Assembly (NCBI RefSeq): GCF_013141765.1
Contig: NZ_WHOD01000013.1
Span: 186,001 to 250,000 of the forward strand
Source: Paenibacillus foliorum
GTDB lineage: Bacteria; Bacillota; Bacilli; Paenibacillales; NBRC-103111
Direction: 5' to 3'
Length of the DNA: 64,000 bases
The notes under the pieces were generated by a model. The model made no database searches. It was given only the letters and a program-made list of their open reading frames with translations, and was not told the DNA's origin. Numbering within the stretch: the stretch's first letter is position 1; every line of letters starts with the position of its first letter. Position numbers and translations under genes: made by a program. Below, one piece after another: positions 28,228-37,115 of the stretch.

Positions 28228-29598
28228 TTAGGAATCCCTCCTTGCTCGAAATCGGCTAAGGTATAAGCAGTAATCATACACGTGCTGCAGAGCCGCCTTA
28301 CCTTCTCCTTTAAGTGCGGGATGCTTGAAAATGGAACGGCCTGGCTTGGAGTTTGCTTCGAACATCCATATGCGCTCGTTCTGATCAATACCAAGATCGA
28401 AGCCAAGCTCACCCAAGAGATGCTTTTCATTGCGTTCAATGGCTTCAGCGAGTTTAATTGCGGTTTCTTTGGCATTGTCTAGTACTTGATCTGCTCTGGA
28501 GCCAAAAACTTGCCGCAGCACCTGGTCTGGAGTCATCAGTTGCCCGCCGGAGCGGACATGTGTCGTTACACTGCCTTTCCCGGCTTTTTTAGCGCCTATT
28601 CCAGCTACTACCCAGTTGTTATTGATGTTCTTAGTCAGATGGAAACGGAAATCGATAGGGCAGCTGTCAAGTTCAATTAAGCGAATTCCCTGCTGCGCTA
28701 CATAATGGTTAAGGCGTCCATTAGTGCGGTTCAACAAGGACATCAGCGAATCGAACTTACTGAAACGAAGCAGAACATTTTTACCGGAACGACGGAAACG
28801 GGCATAATAGCCACGTTTCGGGTTATAGGTCAGACGGTAAATGCCAATTCCCAGGCTTCCTCCCGTTGGCTTGAGATAAATGAACTTGTGCCTATCGAGC
28901 ATCTCCTTGATCTGGCCGGATGATGGGTTGATATGCGACTCTGGCACATAGCGAAAGGCATCACTGCCTTCCAGTAAATTATAAACATCCCATTTATCAT
29001 AGAAAGCCCAGTTAAAGAGCGGAATATTTTTTCGTACAAACCGCTGTTTGAATGCATTCATGGAAACCAGCTTCTCCGCTTTGCGGCTGGGAAGTCGATT
29101 ATAAACCACATCTGGTAAGGGTACGGTTTTGCGATACCATCCGCCGCCCTCTTTGCGCTGAAAGGTTCCCGTGACAGTCTGTTGGGACCAGTTTACATCA
29201 TTTGGGGAAAAGCCAAAGTAATAGGACTTCTCAGCACCTACCCGCATAAACTGGCGGATAAATTCGGTTCTTGAACCGAAGGGGGCGGAGGTGCTCCCAT
29301 TAACACTTGTAAGAATCCCGATTAACGGACCGATCCGAATGTCCTTGCCGTTGTGGCTCACTATCGTACTTGTACCCAGGTAAGGGATATGCAGTTGAGA
29401 CATGATGGACAGTGGCACATGTAAATGGTTCCCGGTTTTTTTCAGTAGACGCAGGCCTGCGGTGACACTTTTGCTGCCTAGGTGCAGGATTACGGATTTA
29501 GTCTTTGACAGCTTGATGGATCTCGCCAATTCACTGGTCAAGTAGATGACTCTTTCCTGTCTCTGCGTCACATGAATCGTGCAAGTGGTCAAACTCAT
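28228..29598 (-). CDS. YheC/YheD family ATP-grasp protein (paralogue C, long form)
   Basis: A 456-residue protein. Residues about 1-95 form an extra N-terminal domain (IYLTSELARSIKLSKTKSV, then DIRIGPLIGIL) seen also in paralogue A; it looks like a small beta-barrel repeat. Then follow the YheC/D pre-ATP-grasp domain (PLPDVVYNRLPSRK), IYLKPTGGSLGIGIYRL, DFRFHLTKN and IWMFEANSKPGRS. AGGAGG lies 8 bases before the ATG. It directly precedes and abuts paralogue D, and is separated from paralogue B by 131 bp containing two hairpins. Confidence 0.88.
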   Translation of the reverse strand: MSLTTCTIHVTQRQERVIYLTSELARSIKLSKTKSVILHLGSKSVTAGLRLLKKTGNHLHVPLSIMSQLHIPYLGTSTIVSHNGKDIRIGPLIGILTSVNGSTSAPFGSRTEFIRQFMRVGAEKSYYFGFSPNDVNWSQQTVTGTFQRKEGGGWYRKTVPLPDVVYNRLPSRKAEKLVSMNAFKQRFVRKNIPLFNWAFYDKWDVYNLLEGSDAFRYVPESHINPSSGQIKEMLDRHKFIYLKPTGGSLGIGIYRLTYNPKRGYYARFRRSGKNVLLRFSKFDSLMSLLNRTNGRLNHYVAQQGIRLIELDSCPIDFRFHLTKNINNNWVVAGIGAKKAGKGSVTTHVRSGGQLMTPDQVLRQVFGSRADQVLDNAKETAIKLAEAIERNEKHLLGELGFDLGIDQNERIWMFEANSKPGRSIFKHPALKGEGKAALQHVYDYCLYLSRFRARRDS

Positions 29599-29613
29599 GG
29601 TTTTCCTCCTAAG

Positions 29614-29673
29614 AGTTTCGCTTTAACGAAACTGGCTTCGTAAGCATGTGCTAAGCTTTTCGTTTGAAAAGCT
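29614..29673. repeat. Two adjacent short hairpins between paralogues B and C
   Basis: AGTTTCG (29614-29620) with CGAAACT (29627-29633), and AGCTTTTC (29654-29661) with GAAAAGCT (29666-29673). On the minus strand they follow paralogue B and could weaken read-through into paralogue C. Confidence 0.4.
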
Positions 29674-29729
29674 GGATGGTGAGTATGAGCTGTGTGTATG
29701 GGGTGAATCGGACTAAGTCTATCGTAAAA

Positions 29730-30902
29730 CTACTGCTTTACAGCCCTGTGACGGGTAGTTTGAAGCAAGTAGCGTGCATAACGGATTGGATGGGTTAAAG
29801 CGTTAAGGCGTGCTTGGTTATCCTGCAGATAAGTAAAGATGGAACGGCCTGGCTTGGAATTGACTTCCAATATCCATATATTTCCTTCGTTATCGATACC
29901 GAAGTCTATACCCAGCTCCGCTAGCCGCCCGTGATATTTCTCTAAGGCTGTTGGGATTAATGTTGAAAGCTCGTGGAGCTTGCTCACGATGCTGCTCGCT
30001 TTATCGGCATCGAACTGCTGGGTCAGGAATGGACCGGCTGATTCTACGATGCCGCCGCCGTGAAGATTCGAGGTCAGGCTGCCGCCTTGGCCTCGGCGTA
30101 CTGCCATGCCGGTCACCTGCCAGCGGCCGGCGCCGTCCTTTTGCACAAGCGAGCGTACGTCGTACGCGTCGCCGGTGCGGGTCTGCAGCAGCAAGTACTG
30201 CTGCAGCAGGTAGCTTCGCTGCGCCGTAAAGCGGCGCAGCCAGCGCAGCAGCGTCGGCGCGTCGGCGAAGCCGCGCTCGACGTGCCGGTTGCGCGCGTCG
30301 CGCCCGCGCACGGTGAACGCGGGCGGCGTCGCGCCCGCGCTTGCTCGCGCCACTGCTGCGTTAGTGCCGCAGCGCTGCACGAGCAGCACCCCTCGGCCCT
30401 GCGAGCCGCTCTGCGGCTTGAGCAGCACTTCTCCGCTTGCGTTCAGCCAGTCAACGACTGAACGCAAGCTGCGCATGGTTTCGGTCCGCGGCAGGTGGCT
30501 GTTGAAGCGGCCGTCCTGCTCAAGCATGTGCTGCACCTCCCACTTGCCTCTTAGGCCATAGCCTAAGAAAAGGACAGACCTGTGCTGCTCCCGAAGTCTG
30601 CGGACCGTGGTTCGGTGTTCGTTGTACTGCTGCTTGGTGGAGAAGAAGCAGCGATCGTACACAACATCGGGAAACGGACAATACAGGCGCAGCCATTGAT
30701 TATTTGCAGAATCGTAAGCATAGCCTCTCACTCTACCAGAGAGCCAATCAATGGATTGAGGTGAAAACACGAAAACCTTAAATCCGGCATGGCTGCCGGC
30801 CAAAGTCAATCGGCGGTAAAAGCCGCGATTCAAAAAAGGTGGATTTCCATCGATTTGCGTGGTCATGATGCCCAATGTGTAAGGGGACGATGATGTCATC
30901 AT
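29730..30902 (-). CDS. YheC/YheD family ATP-grasp protein (paralogue B, short form) with GC-rich core
   Basis: A 390-residue ATP-grasp protein. The N-terminal domain covers YTLGIMTTQIDGNPPF to FPDVVYDRCFF. ATP-grasp motifs are LLKPQSGSQGRGVLLVQ, DVRSLVQKDGAGRW and IWILEVNSKPGRS. A GAGGTGA site precedes the ATG. The middle of the gene, about 30040-30545, is strikingly GC-rich and codes an Ala/Arg-rich stretch (NAAVARASAGATPPAF, DARNRHVERG), while both ends and all four sister genes have ordinary composition. This suggests a mosaic gene. The product nevertheless keeps all family motifs in frame. Confidence 0.88.
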   Translation of the reverse strand: MMTSSSPYTLGIMTTQIDGNPPFLNRGFYRRLTLAGSHAGFKVFVFSPQSIDWLSGRVRGYAYDSANNQWLRLYCPFPDVVYDRCFFSTKQQYNEHRTTVRRLREQHRSVLFLGYGLRGKWEVQHMLEQDGRFNSHLPRTETMRSLRSVVDWLNASGEVLLKPQSGSQGRGVLLVQRCGTNAAVARASAGATPPAFTVRGRDARNRHVERGFADAPTLLRWLRRFTAQRSYLLQQYLLLQTRTGDAYDVRSLVQKDGAGRWQVTGMAVRRGQGGSLTSNLHGGGIVESAGPFLTQQFDADKASSIVSKLHELSTLIPTALEKYHGRLAELGIDFGIDNEGNIWILEVNSKPGRSIFTYLQDNQARLNALTHPIRYARYLLQTTRHRAVKQ

Positions 30903-30919
30903 GAGATCACCTCAATCAT

Positions 30920-32287
30920 TTAAAATTTGGCTGCATAACGGGAATATTGGATAAGCTGTTTGACAGAAGGACGTAATTTATTCTCGCCGGATAGCTGAGT
31001 GTTATCATCCTTGGAAGGCTTCGAATTAACTTCGATCAGCCATACCCGCCCTTGCATATCCAATGCCAGATCTACGCCTAATTCGGCAAAATGCCCTTGA
31101 ATTTGTGTTTCAATACCTTTGGCAATGGCAAGAGACGCCCGCCTTAATTTGACCGCACCCCCAGAGCTTGCAGTGGAATTGGAACGAGCCAAGGCATCTT
31201 TAACTGTAGACAAGGTACCGCCTCTGGCTAAATTTGAAACAAAGTGATGACTTCCAGCAATTCGGGCTACAATTGAAGTGATACCCCACTGTCCCTGCTC
31301 ATCCCGCTGCACTAACGCACGGAAGTCGACAGGCCGATCTCCAACCGAAATTAGCGTTAAGCCTTGTTGAATTTGATAGCGCTGCTGCTTGATTTTACCG
31401 GAGAGGGCTGCACACATCTGGGTTAAGTTTCCAAAAGACTGTTTACGGACGCCGCCAAGATTGGTAAAATGACAGGTAAAAGAGTTATCAGGCAGGCGTT
31501 TAATCCGAATGATCCCTTTCCCTAGGCTACCTGTAATGGGTTTTAGAAACACAGTGGGATACTTGGTGCACATCGATTTCAATGTCTGCAAATTTTTCAG
31601 CAGGTATGACTCCGGAAGATAAATCTGGAGACCACTTTCTTTACGCAGCGCATCGAACACTTCGGTTTTATTCAGGTATTTTTCATTGAATAGGACTGCA
31701 TGATGCTGCGTTTTGGCATGCCGAAGAAATTGCTGGACATTGGGGCGGTTTTCCAGCTTACGAGAGGTCAACCGATTATAAATGACATTGGGCAACGGAA
31801 ATGTTCTTTTTACCCATTTGCCTGCATAGTGCCAGCCTTTGACCGTTTCGCCTTGACCGCTGAGCTCATCAGGGGTAACGTAGTACACAGCTGCGCCGTA
31901 CAATTTACAAGCATCATCCAGCTCTCGGCAAAATGCAGTTATGGCTCCAAAAGGTCTATCGGGTGTACCCGAATACACACGACTGATCATAACGCCAATT
32001 AACGGCCCGATGTGAAGCGCCCGGTTCGTTGGTTTATACTGAAGGCACAGCGGACTGCCGGTTGACAATCCCCATTTGGCTGCTATGGAGTCGTTGATCC
32101 GAAGGATGCCTGCTTGTTGGATTGGAACGACCTTCACTTCATGTTTAGCGGAACCATAGCGCAGTGCAAGCGTTGTGTTTGTAGGTATTTTCCACCGCTT
32201 CACCAACGCATCGCTAAGCATGATGACTCGATCGTCCGAGTACATGCCGGCATGTTGAACTTGAATCTTGACCTTCGTTCTTTTCAC
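30920..32287 (-). CDS. YheC/YheD family ATP-grasp protein (paralogue A, long form)
   Basis: A 455-residue protein. The extra N-terminal domain (IMLSDALVKRWKIPTNTTLALRY to LHIGPLIGVM) matches that of paralogue C. The shared core includes PLPNVIYNRLTSRK, FLKPITGSLGKGIIRI, DFRALVQRDEQGQW and VWLIEVNSKPS. I chose the GTG at 32287, since AAGGAG lies 8 bases upstream; the frame is open to an ATG at 32329 without a ribosome site. It is the promoter-proximal gene of the array, 17 bp from paralogue B, and divergent from yheA. Its role is probably in the spore coat, by family association. Confidence 0.88.
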   Translation of the reverse strand: MKRTKVKIQVQHAGMYSDDRVIMLSDALVKRWKIPTNTTLALRYGSAKHEVKVVPIQQAGILRINDSIAAKWGLSTGSPLCLQYKPTNRALHIGPLIGVMISRVYSGTPDRPFGAITAFCRELDDACKLYGAAVYYVTPDELSGQGETVKGWHYAGKWVKRTFPLPNVIYNRLTSRKLENRPNVQQFLRHAKTQHHAVLFNEKYLNKTEVFDALRKESGLQIYLPESYLLKNLQTLKSMCTKYPTVFLKPITGSLGKGIIRIKRLPDNSFTCHFTNLGGVRKQSFGNLTQMCAALSGKIKQQRYQIQQGLTLISVGDRPVDFRALVQRDEQGQWGITSIVARIAGSHHFVSNLARGGTLSTVKDALARSNSTASSGGAVKLRRASLAIAKGIETQIQGHFAELGVDLALDMQGRVWLIEVNSKPSKDDNTQLSGENKLRPSVKQLIQYSRYAAKF

Positions 32288-32461
32288 TCTTGCAACTCCT
32301 TCCCAGCGCCGACTTGCATGAAACATCAAGTGAACTACTTCATCATATGAGGGCGTTTTACCCTTTGTGAAAAGAAACTGCCGAAACGTCCATGAAAAGG
32401 AGATTGGCTCATCCGTCTATTTTTAACAATCTATTAAATAATTTAAAGGAGATAATCACCC

Positions 32462-32800
32462 ATGAATATGTATGACAAGGCCTATGAATTAGCGAGAGCA
32501 CTACGCGAAAGCAGCGAGCTTAAGGAGATCAAGGAAATTACCGAGCTGGTTAAGGGGGATGCCGACAGCAAAAGAATGCTCGATGACTTCCGCCAACGCC
32601 AAACAGAGCTGCAGCAAAAAATGATGTCTGGCGAAATGCCGTCACAGGACGAAATGCAGAAGATGGAGAAGCTGTACGAAGTTATCAATTTAAATCCCTC
32701 ATTGCGTCGATTGTTTGATGCAGAGCGTCGGTTAGGCGTTATTATGGAGGATGTGCAGCGGATCATTTCTGAGCCTTTGCAGGATGTAATGAAGTCATAA
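32462..32800 (+). CDS. yheA: YheA family (YlbF/YmcA-related) protein
   Basis: A 112-residue all-helical protein with heptad character, of the YheA/UPF0342 family related to the RicA/RicF regulators. Diagnostic parts are YDKAYELARALRESSELKEI, then DFRQRQTELQQKMMSGEMPSQDEM and NPSLRRLFDAERRLGVIMEDVQRII. It lacks the Cys ligands of RicA/RicF. AAGGAG precedes the ATG by 12 bases. In B. subtilis yheA lies near yheC and yheD, and the same neighbourhood is kept here with the ATP-grasp genes divergent. Confidence 0.85.
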   Translation: MNMYDKAYELARALRESSELKEIKEITELVKGDADSKRMLDDFRQRQTELQQKMMSGEMPSQDEMQKMEKLYEVINLNPSLRRLFDAERRLGVIMEDVQRIISEPLQDVMKS

Positions 32801-32819
32801 TCGGTAAGACGTATCTGTA

Positions 32820-32868
32820 GGCCTCTAATTTCACTTTGAATGCTGAAGTGTTAGAAGAGGTCTTTTAT
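32820..32868 (+). terminator. Terminator after yheA
   Basis: GGCCTCT (32820-32826) pairs with AGAGGTC (32856-32862), with further pairing inside (TTTCACTT with GAAGTG), followed by TTTT. Confidence 0.55.
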
Positions 32869-32972
32869 ATGAAAATATCGCCGGGATCAGGAAGATTCCA
32901 CCAAATAATAGTGGTTATACATAATGGACATGGAGAAATGAGTTCAAATGGTTACTTTCGAGGAGAAGCATC

Positions 32973-33629
32973 ATGACCAATAAGAAAAAAAGCATAAAAA
33001 TAGAATCACCAAAAATTCCAAAGGGCATGTCTACTATTACGCTGCCGGAATTCGGTTTACAAACAGATGACTATTTCAACATGGGGATAATTGGCGACTG
33101 CAGCATTGACAATCAAATAGCAACTAAAGTTTCTTTTGAGACTATCATCTTTCAAAATGTAACCTTCACACAATCATCTTTGAAGGATCTTGAGCTTACC
33201 GATGTTATCTTTGAAAAATGCGATTTGTCCAATGTAGACTTTAGCGATTCCATTATTCATCGAACGGAGTTTAGAAATTGTAAAATAGTAGGGCTAGATT
33301 TTATGGGGGCAACTCTAAGGAATGTGCTCTTTCAGAGCTGTTTTGGGGATTATGCAACTTTCCGTTTTGCGAACTTAAAACAGATTGATTTTCAAGATAG
33401 CTCGTTATGCAAGGCGGATTTTTACCATTCTACTTTACAAAAAGTTTACTTTAACGATTCTAATATTGATCAAGCTCAATTCTCGGGGACAAAGCTGGAA
33501 GGAATTGATTTAAGTGATTGCGGATTCACAGGGATAGGCGTAGAAGTTGAGGATTTGCAAGGCTGCATCATTTCTCGGGAACAAGCGTCTATATTTGCTA
33601 GTCTATTTGGTCTTCTTATAAAAGAGTAA
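32973..33629 (+). CDS. Pentapeptide-repeat protein
   Basis: A 218-residue protein. From about residue 50 to 180 the sequence follows the A(D/N)LxX five-residue pattern (CDLSNVDFSDSIIHRTEFRN, then ATFRFANLKQIDFQDSSLCKADF), which folds as a right-handed quadrilateral beta-helix. Such proteins range from DNA-gyrase protectors (Qnr-like) to unknowns; nothing here points to a specific role. The N-terminus is Lys-rich and polar with no signal peptide. GAGGAG precedes the ATG. It appears monocistronic, with a hairpin at 33666. Confidence 0.8.
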   Translation: MTNKKKSIKIESPKIPKGMSTITLPEFGLQTDDYFNMGIIGDCSIDNQIATKVSFETIIFQNVTFTQSSLKDLELTDVIFEKCDLSNVDFSDSIIHRTEFRNCKIVGLDFMGATLRNVLFQSCFGDYATFRFANLKQIDFQDSSLCKADFYHSTLQKVYFNDSNIDQAQFSGTKLEGIDLSDCGFTGIGVEVEDLQGCIISREQASIFASLFGLLIKE

Positions 33630-33665
33630 ACAAAAAATAGGCTATGCAGACTTTCACTTTCCTCC

Positions 33666-33730
33666 AAATGGGCTGTTTTAATATTGTAGCTGTAACAGCA
33701 TCAACTATAGGCTGCTGTCACAGCCCATTT
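33666..33730. terminator. Bidirectional terminator hairpin
   Basis: AAATGGGCTGT (33666-33676) is the exact complement of ACAGCCCATTT (33720-33730), with an inner AGCTGT/AACAGC hairpin. It is placed between a plus-strand gene and a minus-strand frame. Confidence 0.55.
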
Positions 33731-33735
33731 CTTAT

Positions 33736-34002
33736 TTACTGCTGTCCTGGACGAATCCTTACAACAGCTACTTCAGAAGCGTTAATGGAGAAGGCATTTC
33801 CTCCTTGACCGATGCTTGCCTTGGAGGATTGCTTCACAATCACCTTTGTTTTTCCTTCACTCCAGGTTTGGCGGTTTGTTGATTTTTGTACATTGACAGC
33901 GTTACTGGCTATAACATTACCTTGTACAGCGCTAGCCGTAGCCGATTGGTATATGTTAATGACAAGGAAGTGATTTTTACCAACGCGGTAACGGTATGCC
34001 TT
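33736..34002 (-). pseudogene. 5'-truncated coding remnant downstream of cysK
   Basis: On the minus strand an 88-codon open frame begins inside the cysK stop and reads [19 protein letters not shown], then GNVIASNAVNVQKSTNRQTW, and ends ASEVAVVRIRPGQQ before TAA. It has protein-like composition, but there is no ATG, GTG or TTG start in frame in its first half, and the frame runs into cysK. It may be the C-terminal part of a gene that lost its 5' end, or a gene with an unusual start. I do not recognise the family. Confidence 0.4.
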
Positions 34003-34943
34003 TACAGTTGACTGTCTTGGAATAGTGAAGTAGATAAATAACGTTCGCCTGAGTCTGGAAGCAGGACTATAATATTTTTGCCTTTATTCTCTGCCCGTTT
34101 AGCGAGCTGAACGGCTGCGGCTAAGGCTGCCCCGGATGAAATTCCCGCAACCAATCCTTCGGCTTTGGCTAGCATTCGCACTGTATCAAATGCTTCCTCG
34201 CTTTTTATTGTAACAATCTCATCAATAACGGATCTATTAAATACAGACGGAACAAAACCAGAGCCAAGTCCTTGCAGCTTATGCGGTCCTTTGGCGCCTC
34301 CTGAAAGTACCGGAGAATCGAATGGCTCCACTGCAATAATTTGCACGGCAGGCTTTCTCTGCTTTAATATTTCTCCGACTCCAGTCACGGTGCCTCCGGT
34401 TCCTACACCGCTGACGAAGATATCAACAGTACCTTCGGTATCCCGCCAAATTTCCTCTGCGGTAGTAAGGCGGTGAATTTCCGGGTTGGCAGGATTATCG
34501 AACTGCTGCGGCATGAATGAGTTGGGTATCGTAGCAGCAAGCTCCATCGCTTTCCTCATCGCACCTGGCATCCCCTCATTTCCAGGAGTAAGTACCAGCT
34601 CTGCCCCAAGCGCATTCAGCAGATTTCTACGCTCCAGACTAAAGTTATCCGGCAATGCGATAATAAGCCTATACCCCTTTGCTGCTGCTACAAAAGCAAG
34701 AGCAATACCCGCGTTACCGCTAGTAGCTTCAATGATTACTGAGTCCTTGGTCAGAAGTCCCTTGTTTTCCGCATCCTGAATCATGGCATATCCAATGCGG
34801 TCCTTGACGCTTCCAGCCGGGTTAAGATATTCCAATTTAGCAATTAAGGTAGCAGCAAGGTTATTCATTTGGTTGAAATTGGTTAGCTCGAGTAAAGGGG
34901 TATTGCCGATTAGTTCGGTTAGGTTTTTAGCAATTTTGGTCAT
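34002..34943 (-). CDS. cysK: Cysteine synthase (O-acetylserine sulfhydrylase)
   Basis: PLP enzyme that makes cysteine from O-acetylserine and sulfide. It has 313 residues. NPAGSVKDR holds the PLP-binding Lys (K47), [11 protein letters not shown] the substrate loop, [11 protein letters not shown] the phosphate-binding glycines, and SSGAALAAA with [10 protein letters not shown] the C-terminal part. AAGGAG lies about 10 bases before the ATG. It is divergent from the luciferase-like gene. The 104-bp leader shows no riboswitch or T-box that I can recognise. Confidence 0.95.
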   Translation of the reverse strand: MTKIAKNLTELIGNTPLLELTNFNQMNNLAATLIAKLEYLNPAGSVKDRIGYAMIQDAENKGLLTKDSVIIEATSGNAGIALAFVAAAKGYRLIIALPDNFSLERRNLLNALGAELVLTPGNEGMPGAMRKAMELAATIPNSFMPQQFDNPANPEIHRLTTAEEIWRDTEGTVDIFVSGVGTGGTVTGVGEILKQRKPAVQIIAVEPFDSPVLSGGAKGPHKLQGLGSGFVPSVFNRSVIDEIVTIKSEEAFDTVRMLAKAEGLVAGISSGAALAAAVQLAKRAENKGKNIIVLLPDSGERYLSTSLFQDSQL

Positions 34944-35116
34944 AATTAAAACTCTCCTTTATTAGTTAATGTTTTCCTATCAGCTTAGTATTTATTTAAC
35001 GCTACCATGGTGGGTATGCCCGAGGCAAATCATTACTTCTTATTTAAATGAGTACATTATGTTATATTTACATTATTTACCTCGTTTTATTCGGCTGCGA
35101 AAAAGGAGTTGAGAAC

Positions 35117-36085
35117 ATGCTGCTGAGTGTGCTGGATCTCGTGCCGGTTTTAAAGGGGGCAGGCTCTGTTGCTGCGTTGGAGCAGGCTGTAGAGCTCGCG
35201 CGTAGGGCGGAGAAGCTTGGCTATCATAGGTATTGGGTTGCCGAGCATCATGATATGGAGGGGCTTGCATGTACTTCCCCCGAGGTATTGCTTGCCTATA
35301 TCGGCGCTCGTACCGACCAGATCCGTCTAGGCTCGGGCGCTTTGCTGCTGCCGCACTATAAGCCTATAAAGGTAGCAGAGTCCTTTCATCTGCTAGCTAG
35401 CTTATGCCCGGGGCGGATCGATCTTGGCATCGGACGCGCTCCAGGCGGCTCTGCCCACGTAAGTATAGCTTTAAGCGGCAACTTTCTGGAAAATGTTCGT
35501 TATTTACCGGAGTCACTGCAGGCTTTAACGGAAATGCTGGTTCATAACTATCAAATAGAAGGCCAACCTGTAATGGCTCGCCCTCTCCCGCCCATTCCTC
35601 CTGAAGTCTGGATGCTTGGCACCAATAGTAAAAGTGCTTCCTATGCAGCAGAGTTCGGGACTGGCTACGTGTTTGGACAATTTATGAGTGATCGGGACGG
35701 GCTGGAGATTATTACGGAGTATCGGCAAAAGTATAAGCCTTCGCGGCTTGCATCAGAGCCACGCATTATTGTAGCGATTGGGGTTATTTGCGGTGAAACT
35801 GAAGAGGAAGCCAAGCAGTTGGCTTTGGAGGCAGCAGCATGGTTTAATCCTCCTGGACAAGCGGAGCCTGAGCAGGGGCGGGAGCAGGAGCAGCAAGAAG
35901 CGAGAGCCGTTCAGAAGCGTAAGCTGGTGGCGGGAACTCCGGCACAGGTGAAGTCGCGGCTGGAAGAGCTGAGCCGTCATTATGGTGTGGATGAGTTTCT
36001 GGTCATCTCGGTAATCCCTGATTACGAGAAAAGGCTTCGCTCCTACGAGCTGCTTGCCTATGTTATTGGAGCAGCAAAAGCATGA
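35117..36085 (+). CDS. LLM class flavin-dependent oxidoreductase (MsnO8-like)
   Basis: A 322-residue bacterial-luciferase-like monooxygenase with a TIM-barrel fold using FMNH2. SVLDLVPVLKG at the start, YWVAEHHDM, IRLGSGALLLPHY and RIDLGIGRAPGG are typical of the subgroup labelled MsnO8. A Glu/Gln-rich insertion (about residues 252-266) is unusual for the family. The ATG at 35117 is 8 bases after AAGGAG; the frame extends upstream without a ribosome site. The substrate is unknown. The next gene follows after 56 bp. Confidence 0.85.
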   Translation: MLLSVLDLVPVLKGAGSVAALEQAVELARRAEKLGYHRYWVAEHHDMEGLACTSPEVLLAYIGARTDQIRLGSGALLLPHYKPIKVAESFHLLASLCPGRIDLGIGRAPGGSAHVSIALSGNFLENVRYLPESLQALTEMLVHNYQIEGQPVMARPLPPIPPEVWMLGTNSKSASYAAEFGTGYVFGQFMSDRDGLEIITEYRQKYKPSRLASEPRIIVAIGVICGETEEEAKQLALEAAAWFNPPGQAEPEQGREQEQQEARAVQKRKLVAGTPAQVKSRLEELSRHYGVDEFLVISVIPDYEKRLRSYELLAYVIGAAKA

Positions 36086-36141
36086 TTAGTTGTAGGGGAT
36101 TTGTATAATAAGATTAAAGCAAACGTGAGGAGCGGTTCTCA

Positions 36142-37071
36142 TTGCATAAAGAAACCTTTACTTTTTTGGGTGCGGTTAATAAGGAGATTTTCGTTTATCG
36201 TTGGAGAAGGGTGGGGGCAGGAGCACTGAGAGCCGCGATACAGATTTCACATGGGATGGCGGAAAATGCAGAGCGCTATGAGAGGTTTGCCCAAGTATTA
36301 ACGGATGCGGGTTACATAGTATACGCGAACGATCACCTTGGACACGGCCTAACGGCAGGGACACCTGAGTTGGTAGGTCTGACACCGAAGAACGGCTTTT
36401 CCAAAATGACGGAAACGATGGCAATACTGACGGACATCATTGCAGAGAGGCATCCGGGCTTGCCCATCTATTTGTTCGGCCACAGCATGGGTTCTTTTTT
36501 GTCACAGCAATATATGTATCGTTACCCTGGAAAATTAAGCGGTGTCGTGCTGTCAGGCTCAAATGGTCGGCAATCACAAACAATTCGTGCAGGAATAGTA
36601 CTTGCAGAGCTTGTAGCTTCTCTGAAAGGAGATGACCATCGCAGCCCGCTGTTGATGGCGATGTCTTTTGGCAGCTATAATAAGAAGTTTCAACCTAATC
36701 GATCGGAGAGCGACTGGCTGAGCCGAGATGAAGCAGAAGTAGATCGCTACATACAGGATCCTTTTTGTGGGGGAGTGTTCTCAGCCGGTTTTTTTAAAGA
36801 TTTTTTTCATGGATTAGTAGATATTCACCGTCCTCACAAGATGGAGCGCATTCCTAAGCATCTGCCGGTTTTTATTCTATCAGGTGATCGGGATCCGGTA
36901 GGAGGAATGGGTAAAGGGATCTTGCAGCTCGTCAATATGTACAGCAGGCTTGGTATGGAAGAGGTTTCTTACAAGCTGTACCCCGGAGGACGTCATGAAA
37001 TGCTGAACGAAACGAACCGCGAGGAAGTTATGCAGGATGTGGTTTCATGGCTGAATGACCAAACCAGCTGA
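36142..37071 (+). CDS. Alpha/beta hydrolase, monoacylglycerol-lipase-like
   Basis: A 309-residue serine hydrolase of the Hydrolase_4/lysophospholipase group. ISHGMAENAERYERFA, the NDHLGHGLTAG motif, the nucleophile elbow GHSMGS (Ser near 117), SGDRDPVGG (acid) and GGRHEML (His) are all present, so it should be active on lipid or acyl esters. No signal peptide. The TTG start has AGGAG 10 bases upstream; no ATG fits better. It lies 56 bp after the flavin oxidoreductase and 44 bp before the PPOX gene, so possibly one transcript. Confidence 0.85.
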   Translation: MHKETFTFLGAVNKEIFVYRWRRVGAGALRAAIQISHGMAENAERYERFAQVLTDAGYIVYANDHLGHGLTAGTPELVGLTPKNGFSKMTETMAILTDIIAERHPGLPIYLFGHSMGSFLSQQYMYRYPGKLSGVVLSGSNGRQSQTIRAGIVLAELVASLKGDDHRSPLLMAMSFGSYNKKFQPNRSESDWLSRDEAEVDRYIQDPFCGGVFSAGFFKDFFHGLVDIHRPHKMERIPKHLPVFILSGDRDPVGGMGKGILQLVNMYSRLGMEEVSYKLYPGGRHEMLNETNREEVMQDVVSWLNDQTS

Positions 37072-37115
37072 TTGAGCCGGACTGAATAAAAATGGGGAAG
37101 AAGGAGATGGGAGAA

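Noticed and set aside
29951..30561. Several plus-strand frames opposite ATP-grasp paralogue B
   Set aside because: They fall in the GC-rich core, where stop codons are rare, and the minus-strand frame has all the family motifs.
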